Assembly (NCBI RefSeq): GCF_963676685.1
Contig: NC_092356.1
Span: forward strand, 44,355,601 to 44,419,600
Direction of reading: 5' to 3'
From: Mytilus edulis
Lineage: Eukaryota; Mollusca; Bivalvia; Mytilida; Mytilidae
Length of the DNA stretch: 64,000 nucleotides
Position 1 is the stretch's first letter. The number at the start of each line of letters is the position of its first letter. Below the pieces are notes generated by a model. It did not search any database, was not told the origin of the DNA, and worked only from the letters and a program-made list of their open reading frames with translations. This document shows positions 11,891 to 22,517 of the stretch, piece by piece. Position numbers and translations under genes: made by a program.

Positions 11891-13312
11891 CAACGCTCTA
11901 TAAAGAAATAAATAGCTATAGGACATGCAAGCTCTGGTATATTGGTTTAGCTGGTAGATACATGTATATACTCCATATACAGGCGCTGCTGGAATGCTGT
12001 TCCATAAAAGTTAAAAGTTCTAATTGGTAAGCTGAAAACATCTTTTTTGTTTGGTTGGACAGATGCGTTCAACATCGTCAATTAATTTTAAACTATTTAT
12101 AGAGAGGACATAATCTGTTTTGGGGAACGCGAATTTAAAAGGTAATGCAAGATCCTAAGAATATCCAATACGAAGTCAGCACTATATATATAAACACATG
12201 AATACATGAACAATAAAGTTGGCAACCAGAAGAGCACAGTAAGATCCCATTGGATGGCCAATCAATCAAGAAATCCAGCATCATGATAATGTCTTATTTC
12301 AGTGCTTATACCTTGAATCGAAGTGATTGTTTTATAAAGTGCGATTTAATCCTCCCTATTACAATCTAACAGTTACTTGTTTCTATTTTTGCCATTTTTT
12401 AGATTAAGAAAAAAAAAACAATGTACGATACGTAGTAAAGTTTAAGTTATGTGACATCTTCGGACGTCACATAGTTCTATTGCAAATTAAAAATGTCTTG
12501 TTTAAAAAAATAAAAGATTTTGCATTTTCCCAGCTTCATGTCAATGTGCGTGTCCCATATTAGGAACCGTGTCAGTGATTATCTGTTTACATGTGTTTGT
12601 TTGTTTGAAGAATTAGGAATTGACATGATTGATGCATACATTCTTTTTTTACTGTATAAATACCTGATTAAGCGAGGATTTATATAACCAACCGGGGCTG
12701 TAAAAAGAAAAGCCAATGTTAAGCCAAATTTAGCTAAGATCAACTTAACCTGGTTTTTTTTCTTAATTCATCAACAGGGTTTTTAAAAGATAGACATTTG
12801 GTATTAAAATCATGTCAGTATATACACCCAAGCACTGCCGTACCAGTTATTACTACATGAACTAAACTAAACTGTGCCGATTAAAAAAGTTTCTTTCGAA
12901 GCGCTTTTCTAGACTACATTTACCTCCACTATGCAGGAACAGCCAAAATTAAAATCTAATTATTTATTGTATGTTGTATATGCAATACATTTGTAGTTGT
13001 TTCTCTTTGTTTATATAATGTAATGTCTGTAAACTATGTGAATATAGATATTTGATATTTAAAAACTATTTATGACAAATATTCCATGTAAAGGTCTTGT
13101 AAGATACGGAGAAAATACCAAGAAATAATAAACAATCTTTATGATATAATAACGTACCAGGAATTATTTCCCGATGTTTACTGTAAACATTCAATGTAGA
13201 TAGTGTAATGATAGTTTAAAACATTTACTTTTAAAAACTTTCTTGCTGTCGTAGCAAAAACAATTAATTCAGATGTTTACATGTAAAATTTGTTTAAATC
13301 ACATTATGGTAT
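11891..13312. other. No recognisable feature
   Basis: AT-rich spacer of 1.4 kb with neither a convincing exon nor an RNA gene. Open frames are short and scattered. Confidence 0.4.
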
Positions 13313-13799
13313 ATATGTTACAGTGAATAGGTGAAATTAGGAATTACATGTAATCACTAAAATGTAGGGATTACATGTAATTCCTGATGCACTTAGTAAA
13401 TACAAGTAATTCCTGAAACTGCCCAGTTATTACCAGTAATTACTAATTTTTTTTGAAAATGTTTTATTTCTGTGATACGTTATTTAACATATGCTGAGCA
13501 CTTGCTATGCAAAGATCTTTTTTAAAAACATATATTAAACTGTGTCAATTAACTGAATTCAATTGAAGCGATCTTTAGTTGTTTAGCAAGCAAATTTTGT
13601 TTTTAAAACGCAAAAACTAACACGAACGATGATAAATCTTAAGACAAAAAGGAGAATAACTTAAAAATTGCCAGAATCTGTATAGGGATTGCAGCTATCT
13701 AAGAAGTAACCTATACTTATATCCTAAAATATCTGCAATTGGTTAAAACATTGTGAGCCAATACTCCGTGTTGAAGGTCGTACATTGACCTTTAATGGC

Positions 13800-13955
13800 A
13801 TGGGCGTATCCAGCCATTTTAAAAAGGGGGTTCCACACCCCAGGACAAAGAGGGGATGAATTTCATCTATATATCCTCATTCAAATGCATTGATCGTCCA
13901 AAAAAGGGGGTTTCCAACCCCTGAAACCCTTCCCCTGAATCCGCCACTGAATGGG
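13800..13955. mobile_element. MITE of the GGATCCGCCACTG family (diverged copy)
   Basis: It shows GGCGTATCCAGCCATTTT, a GGGGGTTCCACACCCC stretch, CAAATGCATTGATCGTCCAA and the right end CTGAATCCGCCACTGAATGG. The better preserved copy is at 58393-58543, which shares CAAATGCATTGATCGGCCAA and GGATCCGCCACTG. Other copies are near 42980-43080 and 54395-54516. Confidence 0.65.
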
Positions 13956-14099
13956 TTATTTTTACAAATTGTGGCTTTGAGGGAGAGTTCTGTCATTGGT
14001 ACTCATACCACATCTTCTTGTATCTATAAACACTCTTTAATAAAAAAAAAAACACCCATTATCATTTCAGTACATTATAACTTTCATGTAGTTTTTAGT

Positions 14100-14194
14100 C
14101 ACAGGCACTTGTCTCAGAAATTTGTTTTCCTATATATACCTTAATATAACATTAAGGTATATAGGGAAAACAATTTCTGAGACAAATGCCTGTG
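14100..14194. repeat. 95-bp hairpin (GGTATATAGGGAAAACAA arms)
   Basis: Two 45-46-base arms starting CACAGGCACTTGTCTCAGAA and ending ATAGGGAAAACAATTTCTGA ... GCCTGTG pair almost perfectly around a five-base centre (ATAAC). There are three or four mismatches or bulges. I recall this text as recurring in mussel untranslated regions, so it is a dispersed foldback repeat and not a unique RNA gene. Confidence 0.7.
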
Positions 14195-14562
14195 TTTTAG
14201 CAGTGTTATTTTATTTGAGAGACGTTATTTCTTTTGGCAGTTTCAGTTTGGAGCCTATCTTAAAAATACCGAACTTAATGGATATTTAGTGTCGTAAAGT
14301 CCTCTAACTTTTACCGTCAACTGGTAAATTCAAAAGCTGAAACACATTAAATGAATAGAAAACAAACAGTAATAATCCTGACTTGGAACATGTAATAAAT
14401 TTCCCTGTGTAGACAATGGTGGCGTTTATAATTCCTAGGTAGTAGGTGCTACAAGTAGCGCAGTATCTGCTAACCCACCAGCAGTACCTAGGGTCAACCA
14501 CATAATGCAGTGTGGTTCATTTTCACAAGTCTTTAGTTATATGTATCTTTGATATTGATATT

Positions 14563-14711
14563 TTATAGCGTGTCTTTCTCTGTTGTGATTGTGTCGAATA
14601 AAAATGAAAATGGAAATGCGAAATCTGACAAAGAGACAACAACCCTACCAAAGAGTAAAAAACAGGTGCTGGTCACTAATGGGTCGGCGTATTTATACCA
14701 GTAACTTTTAC
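14563..14711. repeat. AAAGAGACAACAACCC-family dispersed repeat (fragment)
   Basis: Contains ATCTGACAAAGAGACAACAA, CCCTACCAAAGAG and CTGGTCACTAATGGGTC. Better copies are at 40390-40570, 51410-51760 and, inverted, 53315-53460. It directly abuts the LINE relic, so the two may have moved together or been joined by decay. Confidence 0.65.
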
Positions 14712-14840
14712 AGAATTCGAGAACAATGATATCATCGGCATACATGAATAAAGACAATTCCTGTACTGCAAAGGGGGATTTGCCATTGCTTAAAAATTCC
14801 ATTTCAAAATCATTCACATACAATGAAAATCCTATTTTAT
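14712..14840 (-). pseudogene. LINE reverse transcriptase relic with YADD motif
   Basis: Read on the minus strand, the frame gives FSLYVNDFEMEFLS, then VQELSLFMYADDIIVL. LYVNDxE upstream of MYADDIIVL is the palm region of a non-LTR retrotransposon reverse transcriptase; the two Asp of YADD are catalytic in intact enzymes. The frame leaves homology right after the motif, where the AAAGAGACAACAACCC repeat begins. Only about 40 residues survive, so this is a dead fragment. Motif knowledge is established; the clade is not determined. Confidence 0.75.
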
Positions 14841-15213
14841 ATTTTGTCTCTCTTTAAGAAATATTGAAGTGATCAAGAATTCCTAATGAAGTTAATCCAG
14901 AAAAGCGCTTCGGACGTTTAAAATTTATAAAGTGAAAAAATATTAGGGTTCTTGAATTATGTCAAAAATATTAAAACAAAAATATCAAGTTAGTAAATAG
15001 CTGTAAAAATGACAAGAAAAATCAGTGATTACCTGTAATCACTGAATCAATCAGTAAATACATGTAATTACTAAATTGACTAGTAATTACAGGTATTTAC
15101 TGAATTGTTTAGTAGTTACATGTAATTCCTAATTTCATCTATTTACTGTAACATATACATATACATGATATATTTACAAGACAGTTTGGAAATACTCAAT
15201 AGCATTATATATA

Positions 15214-16569
15214 TTATGTCTTGTCTCTTATATAAATCTGACTGTCTTCGTTTTGCCATCGTTCTAAAGTGTACAAAAGGTAGCCGTAAAGCGTGCGTTC
15301 AACATCCGGACATTTGATATAATCGTCATGTACACACCATTTATGTTTGCATTCTGGAAGTGATTGATACTTTTGTTTAATGAACCTTACACACGGAATC
15401 ATACCTAATAGTATTTTCCGCCTATTTTCTTCTTCGTATAATAAAAGAGGATCATTTACAGACTTCAGAACTAAAACTAAACAAGCCATTATTTCAGTCT
15501 TTGTGGGAAAAGTTACATTCAAATCACAATTTTCGAGAGCACACTGCAGCGATGTTACGTCTATTGAACTATCGGAGAAATAAAACGTATTTGCTATATA
15601 ATCGCAAACAGCATTTAGTTTAGTATCCAAATCAAAATGTAGACTATTTTCTGTACTTATACTACTATTCTCACTTTCACATTCAATATCACTAATACTC
15701 ATCTGTGAATTGTCGTCATCTGAGACGGGAGTTCTGGGAGGATATGTAGTCTTTATTACTGAATGTACGGCTGACAAGCGACGTTTTATAGTATAATCAA
15801 ATTTGTTATAAACATTGAGACGTTTACGTACTACCATCCATGCAATTATGCCTGCCAAGCAGTCCTCTTTAGATACAAGCATGCACAAACCTTTCTCTCG
15901 ATCTAAAACTCTTTTACATTTAAAACGTCGGTGTCCCTCATGCTTAATGACAGAAACAGTCAATTCGTTCCAATAAGGAATTGTTGTCAACACCTCGTCT
16001 TCAATTATTATTTCAACAAGATATTTAACTTTCTTCCCATTGTAATTCTCATAACAAGATAAACAGTAAAGTTTATTTTTGTCTTGATATAAAGGAGCAT
16101 TTCGAGTATAGATATCCATTTTAGGAAAAGTCTCGTATCGCGCAGTTGTTATTAGAAGTCTTGCAACAGAATAAAAATCCATGTCTATTACTTCAATGAA
16201 ATAGATATTCCAGTTCGAAACCTCGTTCATCATATATTTGGCGTCAACCATAAATTTGACACTTCCATGTGAGGACTGATCGTTAAAAGTATTTTTGTTG
16301 AAATTTTCATTTTCGGAACCGTCGCAGTAAAAACACACAGCATTAATATCTTTTGATTCAAGGACAGAAAACTCTTTATATGTTTTTGCTTCTAATTTTT
16401 CATTTCTAAAGCACTTCAGTGATGTATCGAGATGCAAAACAGTTGCTAAGTTACCGCATTCCATATACTGTTGTTCTCCTGGTAAATCTGTTAGATTGCT
16501 CAGCTTTCCATTATGTGGTCTCCATATACTATGGAAACCAGTTCTTAGTAACTCTTTTGTCGATGTCAT
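15214..16569 (-). CDS. Uncharacterised 451-aa protein, single coding exon
   Basis: An uninterrupted frame with good coding character, but no family I can name. The longest version starts at 16641 (475 residues), but I prefer the internal Met at 16569: it has A at -3 and is immediately preceded by TTATATATTTTAG, a good splice acceptor, so an upstream non-coding exon is likely. Visible features are three Cys pairs that could bind metal (FYCDG preceded by VC, residues about 89-93; YCLSCYEN, about 178; CKHKWCVHDDYIKC near 420-433), an acidic Ser-rich linker (SDDDNSQMSISDIECESENSS, split here, about 290-310) and no signal peptide or membrane helix. The layout suggests two domains joined by the acidic linker. 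It lies 48 bases from the end of the 1.85-kb TIR element. It could be a host gene, a domesticated element protein or a viral-derived gene; the sequence alone does not decide. Confidence 0.6.
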   Translation of the reverse strand: MTSTKELLRTGFHSIWRPHNGKLSNLTDLPGEQQYMECGNLATVLHLDTSLKCFRNEKLEAKTYKEFSVLESKDINAVCFYCDGSENENFNKNTFNDQSSHGSVKFMVDAKYMMNEVSNWNIYFIEVIDMDFYSVARLLITTARYETFPKMDIYTRNAPLYQDKNKLYCLSCYENYNGKKVKYLVEIIIEDEVLTTIPYWNELTVSVIKHEGHRRFKCKRVLDREKGLCMLVSKEDCLAGIIAWMVVRKRLNVYNKFDYTIKRRLSAVHSVIKTTYPPRTPVSDDDNSQMSISDIECESENSSISTENSLHFDLDTKLNAVCDYIANTFYFSDSSIDVTSLQCALENCDLNVTFPTKTEIMACLVLVLKSVNDPLLLYEEENRRKILLGMIPCVRFIKQKYQSLPECKHKWCVHDDYIKCPDVERTLYGYLLYTLERWQNEDSQIYIRDKT

Positions 16570-18779
16570 TCTAAAATATATAATTTTGATAGATTGCACT
16601 GTCTGTTGAAAAGTTAAGCAAAATGGGAATAAACTCGTCATAGATAGATACCAGGATTATTTTTTTAAGTTTATATCAGCATACAAACTATATTGTATTA
16701 TGATTATGGTTGTCTCTTGATACCCTATCATGAGGTCCCATGGTACCGCCGTAAGTGCAGGGGTTGGGATAGTGGCAACGGTGCTCAGGCAGTGACATCA
16801 TTTCGTTTGTTATCGTGGGGATCAATAGCCAACCAGCAGTGTTATCGTCCAATTTATAACACATGTATAATACGCGGTTTTAGTCGAAGATGTTAAGACG
16901 GTACCCCTTAATCCGCTTTTGGTTTCGATTTCTTTCACCAATGGCGCATAAGACTGAGTCTACATAATTTAGGACTGAACGCTTTAATAATTGTTTGTAC
17001 GCGGATGTATGATCATAATTTGATGTGCTTACGTCATACCAATACTATAGTGTCTACTACAAAACTATATATGGTGCTATTTTCTATTACGTTAGTCTCA
17101 CTCTATTTTCGTTTTATTTCTTAAAAACTGTGTGGTTCTTTTGTTTTAATAAAATATATCTGTGAAAAGCAGTAATAGAATATGAGTGTATATTTCAATT
17201 CGCGATCTTTCATACAGCGAACTGTTTGTAGCTTCCACTAACATATTTAATTTCTATATACATGTAAATGTCGAATTAATATTTAATACATGTATGCATA
17301 ATCTCATTAAACATAAACCTTCTTTACTTTAATTCATATGTTTATATAAAGTAATATACCATTTAATCTTACCTGATAAACTGCATGTGCGTTCCCTTAA
17401 TTTACACCTATATAGATACTAGTTTGAATACACATTATCATGTGCTTTCAACCGTTTATGCTGAATATATACCCGTATCAAATCGACTTTCAAATATATA
17501 TATGGACTTTTTTCTTTACCAAAGCACTGAAATGTGGAATATTCTTTGTCATTATATTAAGATATATTTAAAGGGCAAAACTATTAAATTTTATGATCTT
17601 TAAATTATGTAACGTTTCTTTATACATACATGTACATGATGCAATTTACATACAATCAATCACTATTTAAAAAACGAGAAAAATCTATTATTACGTTGAA
17701 AATTCACATAACTTGTGACTATGAATCAGTTGTATTTTAAACGTAAAGATAACGGTTGTAAGATTACTCAAGGCATATAATTTCCTATTTCATCATAACA
17801 GTTTTAGGATTGAACATGTTGAATCTATTTATACTTTTATGTCTTCTGAAAACTTTTAAATGGTTATATATTATTATATAGTCAGTTATATATATAATTG
17901 TTTATTTCACTTGATTTTACTCAGAGGTAAACAAAAAAGGAGGTGGGGAGGGGGGGGGGGGGATAAACCTTTCGAATTTTAATGGTACAAGATTTCCACA
18001 TCTAGTAGTTAGCACCAATTTTCAATATACTAGTAATCAAAACGCCATTCAACCTTTAGTTCCACATTTCGGCAGTTGGATTAAAACCAGCCCCCACTAT
18101 CCACTAGCGTTTGTACAAGCTGTGATGATGTAGCTTTCTTAAAGTACACATATGGAGTTATAGCTTTTTAACAGTACACATATGTATATGTGATGCTGTA
18201 TAGCTACATAGGATCTCGGTTTTGCAATAAAGTAGATAATATACTAGATCCGGCCTTTCAACGCTTACAAGAACAACATGTGATCTGTTTTATTCAGATG
18301 TAATGTGATCAACCAATTTTGGATAAACCTTAGATGAATCATTTTTAAAATGTGAAAAGACAAATCCGCCATATATATTGACGTGCCCATCGGAATGCTT
18401 TTCATCTATCCAAGCTAAATTAATAAATCTCTATCGCTGTACAATTTTAGGAAATTGTTTGATTTATTTTTTAGAACTAAATTCTAGTGTTCTTATATTA
18501 CCTGAAATTACTGAATTATTTCCAAAAGAAATCAATAAAATAAGAATACGGGTGCACCTTTAAAAATCTGTCAATAATACCGTACTGACAAATATATAAT
18601 TTATTAATAAAACAAGAGTGTGTATAGATATCTATCATCCATTGTAATTTTTGCAGGGATATTTTAACAAAGTTCGCGTCATATCAATTATAGATTTTAT
18701 TATTGTGCTTTACATCCAAGCTCGTTTCAAAAAGATATATACCCAGACTCGCATAAAAACGATTACCCCCCCTTTCCAA

Positions 18780-18811
<32 letters not shown>

Positions 18812-18935
18812 AAAACAACAGCTCAACCTTTCCCATTTTGTGTCAGCAAAACTTGAGGAGGTTGAAATATCTACTGTTATTACATTGGTTGCAATAAATT
18901 ACATTGATTTCCCAGTTAGATAAAAACCGATAATT
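16570..18935. other. No recognisable gene; upstream side of the 451-aa gene
   Basis: This 2.4-kb stretch would hold the promoter and any non-coding first exon of the minus-strand gene, but none can be placed with confidence. It contains a G12 run near 17950 and an A-rich run of about 27 at 18788-18815. Small open frames at 16693-16896, 17385-17603, 18378-18563 and 18651-18923 look like chance; the last reads through the A run as a lysine string. Confidence 0.4.
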
Positions 18936-19114
18936 TCACATGTGAAATAAACGTGGTTATTTCACTCTCTGACGTCATTCAACAATAGGCGTTGTCAAGA
19001 CGTCGATAACGTCGGATCAAAACAAATTGTGAATGCGTAGGAAAAACATATAGTTCCTTACATTTTCTACATTAATTTCATAAAAAAAAAAAGCCATTAG
19101 CCAATGTAATAAAA

Positions 19115-19272
19115 AGTATAACTAATCGCCTTATTTAAATATCAAAAATAAGACAACTTGTGACCGAACGCCGCTATGGATTAAACTCGTGCTGCGCACT
19201 CGTTTAATCCATGCGTCGTTCGGTCACGCGTTGTCTTATTTTTGATATTCAAATACGGCGATTAGTTATACT
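19115..19272. repeat. 158-bp long hairpin (foldback element)
   Basis: The left arm from AGTATAACTAATCGCCTTAT to CGCTATGGATTAAAC pairs with the right arm GTTTAATCCATGCG ... CGGCGATTAGTTATACT. The arms are about 70 bases with a handful of mismatches, around a 15-base centre TCGTGCTGCGCACTC. The centre is itself partly self-complementary. It resembles a foldback or MITE insertion and would form a strong cruciform or RNA hairpin if transcribed. Confidence 0.8.
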
Positions 19273-20735
19273 ATAAATACTGAATATAGCAGAATATTGT
19301 TTGTTCATAAATATACCGAAAAATATAAAACATAAAAATACTTCTAATATTATAAAACTAAAAATACTTTAAACATTAAAACTTACCTTATATATTGACC
19401 AGGTTAAATGAATTATGTGTTATCTAAAGTATTTTATTTATTAATCTCTTTCGTAGGTCACATACTTTAAAGTTTATATTCGTTTATGTATATTAAAATA
19501 AAAAATCAATTGTTTAAGGAAAACGTGAAGCTCTTTGTAGCTTTGAAGTTATCACATTTTCTTAATTTATTTAGATGGACACGTTCAAATTTTCTATAAA
19601 TGGTTCTGACTGTGACATTTAAAAAAAATATATAGGTTGATTTCACAAATTCCTTTATTTTCTAACTATAGATTGAAATTTTCTAAACGTCAACTCAGGT
19701 GCTTGTCTTCATGGCTCACTTAAACTGTTTAAACTCTACTTAATACATACATGTGCAGTACACGTACAAATGTATATTAAGTATACTCAACTAATCAAAT
19801 GAATTAAAGAAGACATTTACCGGTCACCAAGTCTTTATACATGCCTTATTATCTTAGACTCATCCGTGACGTTCGAATAAAAAAAGTTATAAAAAAGCAA
19901 GCAAGGGTCGTGTGTATGCGAAGCGGTCGGATAGAACTGATTATACCTTTTATTGAACATTTTGAAATTAATAAATGAATAGATGAATGTACAACAACAA
20001 AACAGAAAAAATAGACATGTATATACATACAAAGAAGTTTTCTATATTCGAACGTTGCACTTCAGTTTACAGAATTTTTTTTTTCAATATTGTCATAACA
20101 TATCAACGAATTCAATATTCAAAAATGTTCTATAAAAATTGTATGCATCTATAGAGCGCACCTGCAAAAACAAAACAACTTACGGTCCTAGTTGTATACG
20201 AATTTACTAACACATTTTGTCTAAAAATACAAAATATGAAGTAAATTTATTTATCTCTATACATAAATATTCAATTATTTATTGTGTATTCCGTTGTCAT
20301 GTTCGCTGTCCAGTATTAGATATACATATATGTCATCAGCCTGTACTTACTAACTTACTGTCAATTTTCTGAATACATACATAATATATCAGTAAAATTG
20401 CTTTTTGTCTTGTTTGAATAGTATTTTTTGTGCGATCGAAGCAGGCAATAAACCACGATACATGTATGTTAGGACGTCTTATCTTCATACTTTTCCCCGG
20501 AATTCGTTTTCTTTAGAAAAAAATCCAAGAAAAGCTCAAATGAATTTTGTTTGATGCTTGTACGCACGCCTGTGGTGTCGCGTAGCTAATAAATTTATTC
20601 ACTGGATTTTCGTTGAAACTGGCAAATTGTTCGAAATTCTAAAATTTCATTTTTTTTTGTAACAATACAATACGAATTTTTTGTGTGATATTGTAATTGT
20701 TTTGTAATGAATTGTGCCGTTATTTTTCACGTTTC
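19273..20735. other. No recognisable feature
   Basis: AT-rich spacer. Positions 19850-19925 resemble a diverged piece of the 53840-54120 repeat (GACTCATCCGTGACGTTCGA against GACTCATCAGTGATGCTCAG). No gene seen. Confidence 0.35.
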
Positions 20736-20739
20736 GTTT

Positions 20740-20880
20740 GTTTCACTTTTGACATGTCGTGGTTTTTCTCATTGTTGAAGTCCGTACGGTGAGCTATAAT
20801 TGCTACATTTTAACTCTGGTGGTTTTACAGTTCAATTGTCTCATTGACATCATAACCAATCTCCTCATCTTTATATTATT
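20740..20880. repeat. Dispersed repeat (GTTGAAGTCCGTACGGTGA family)
   Basis: Contains CATTGTTGAAGTCCGTACGG, then CAATTGTCTCATTGACATCA and CAATCTCCTCATCTTTATA. Related copies are at 43560-43715 (TTGTTGAAGTCTGTACGGTG, ATTGGCAATCATATCC) and, inverted, 56170-56290. No coding seen. Confidence 0.6.
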
Positions 20881-21071
20881 TGTGAATTTCAATAGGTATT
20901 TTTTTTTAATTTAATGAAAAAGAACTGTGTATAGGAGAGAATTTCATAGATTTTTTTAGCCCCCCCTTTTTTTTCTAAACTCTGCTGTTTTATTTTATTT
21001 TATTTTAATTTCAGTTGTTTAAAAAGAAGAAGAAAAAAAATATGATTATCAGTAAACTGGGAAACTGATAA

Positions 21072-22517
21072 TTAAGGGGGCTCGCGGGTCGGGATATTGG
21101 GCGCATTGCATTTGCGTCAATTTTTAAAAAATCCAATCTTTCACTTGCGCCAAAAGGTTATATTTCATTTGCGTCAAAAATTAACTGCTTCATTTGCGCC
21201 ATTTTACAGGTAATACAGGTAATATATAACAGGAAAGGAATTCTCATCGCTCTATATTAAAGAATATTAAAGATTTGTTTATACAGTATTACTGTGACTA
21301 CAATAATAGTAGTCTCGGAGAAATACCCCTGGATAATTGATTCAGTTCAATCATACTCATTTCTAGATTTCTAAATACAAAACTGAAAATCACTTAGATT
21401 TAGATATATCTAGTGTTCACATTTAAGATGTACATGTATCAATATGGACATTGTCAATTCAGAGACAAACCAAGGAAATAACTCTCATCCGATGTTCTGA
21501 AAGATTGTGACAAGTCATTTAGGTGTCCTAAAAGACTTTCAAAGGTAGACTAACTAGTAAAGGCATAATAACAACTGATATGGAACACAAAACAATTATA
21601 AAAACTTTGAACAATCGCAACCATGGGGTAAACCAGCAGAAAGTATAATCTCAAAAACTCATTGAAAGGTATACTTATGGATTTATGATGACTTATTTCT
21701 GAGGAATATGTTTTCACTAACAAGAACTTTATCAACAGTGTTGGTTTTTTTAACATTTTTTTTTTATTAATACCTGTATTAACCTGTATCATGCCTATTT
21801 ACATGTAATATTGGCGCAAATGAAAGGTTTTATTATTGGCGCAAATGAAATATAGTTTGTGGCGCAAATGAAAGGTTTTATTATTGGCGCAAATGAAATA
21901 TAGTTTGTGGCGCAAATGAAAGATTTATTTGGCGCAAATGAAATGCCAATTGGCGCAAAAGCAAAGCACCGCGCGGGTCTATATCACATTTTTTTATTTA
22001 ATATAGGATTTCGCTATATTTTTCTATAAATGACCTTTATCTTATATCTTATATATATGGGGTCGCCGTTCATTTACGCTCACAATCTGCCTTCGAAAGA
22101 AGCATTAATTTTTGTTAAGGTCCTTTTTTTTCTGTTGAACTAATAGGAGAAATAGCGGTAATATCGAAATAAAAAAAGAACTAAATTACAGAAATCACTT
22201 AAATTTTACAATTATTTAGTTTATGAACAGCTTATTTGAAAACAACAATAAAAAATATAGGTCACGATGAGTTAAAAAAGATATTTCAATTTTAATGCCA
22301 AAAAAATGGCATTTTTGCATCAAAGGGAGATAATTTGGAGCTTTTTAATGATATCCACATTTTAAAAGTCACCTGGGGCCAACACGAATTGATTTTTTGG
22401 AATGAATTTTGTACCATAGAATAAAGTAACAACTACTTAAGGTAATAAATAAAATTTGTAATGAAAAATTAATGTTTAATTTTTTCCTGAAAATCGTATA
22501 CCCGCGAGCCTCCTTAA
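21072..22517. mobile_element. TTAA-flanked TIR element containing a nested insertion
   Basis: The left end TTAAGGGGGCTCGCGGGT is mirrored by ACCCGCGAGCCTCCTTAA at the right. If TTAA is the target duplication, the inverted ends are GGNGGCTCGCGGGT. TTAA targets are known for piggyBac and Kolobok elements, which suggests but does not prove membership. The rightmost 540 bases (21980-22517) are the element's own AT-rich body; 21091-21971 is a second element inserted near the left end. No transposase is visible. Confidence 0.65.
21091..21971. mobile_element. Nested 881-bp element with GGCGCAAATGAAA subterminal array
   Basis: The insertion is bounded by CGCGGGTC at 21083-21090 and again at 21972-21979, an 8-bp target duplication as expected for hAT elements. 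Left end motifs are GGGCGCATTGCATTTGCGTC and CATTTGCGCC/CATTTGCGTC repeats; the right end has at least six copies of TTGGCGCAAATGAAA in inverse orientation, ending TTGGCGCAAAAGCAAAGCAC. The outermost ends match inverted at 17 of 22 bases. It has no coding capacity; the minus-strand open frame at 21550-21792 is a chance frame in its centre. Confidence 0.65.

Larger units (their letters stand above)
13313..15166. mobile_element. 1.85-kb TIR element with four palindromic subterminal units at each end
   Basis: The left end TATATGTTACAGTGAATAGG then TGAAATTAGGAATTACATGT is mirrored at the right end (reverse complement TATATGTTACAGTAAATAGA, TGAAATTAGGAATTACATGT). Behind each end lie four near-palindromic units built on GTAATTACATGTAATTAC: left at about 13339, 13370, 13398 and 13424; right at about 15023, 15052, 15080 and 15108. 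Such arrays are typical of transposase-binding sites in non-autonomous DNA transposons. The interior carries later insertions: a CAGTGGCGGAT-type MITE (13800-13955), a hairpin (14100-14194) and a LINE relic (14712-14840). No transposase is present, and the superfamily is not assigned. Confidence 0.75.

Noticed and set aside
16570..16641. Upstream Met giving a 475-residue version of the unknown protein
   Set aside because: Poor start context and a splice acceptor between the two Met codons favour the start at 16569; kept only as an alternative.
18651..18923. 90-codon frame with a lysine run
   Set aside because: The lysines come from a run of about 27 A; no supporting splice or homology signal.
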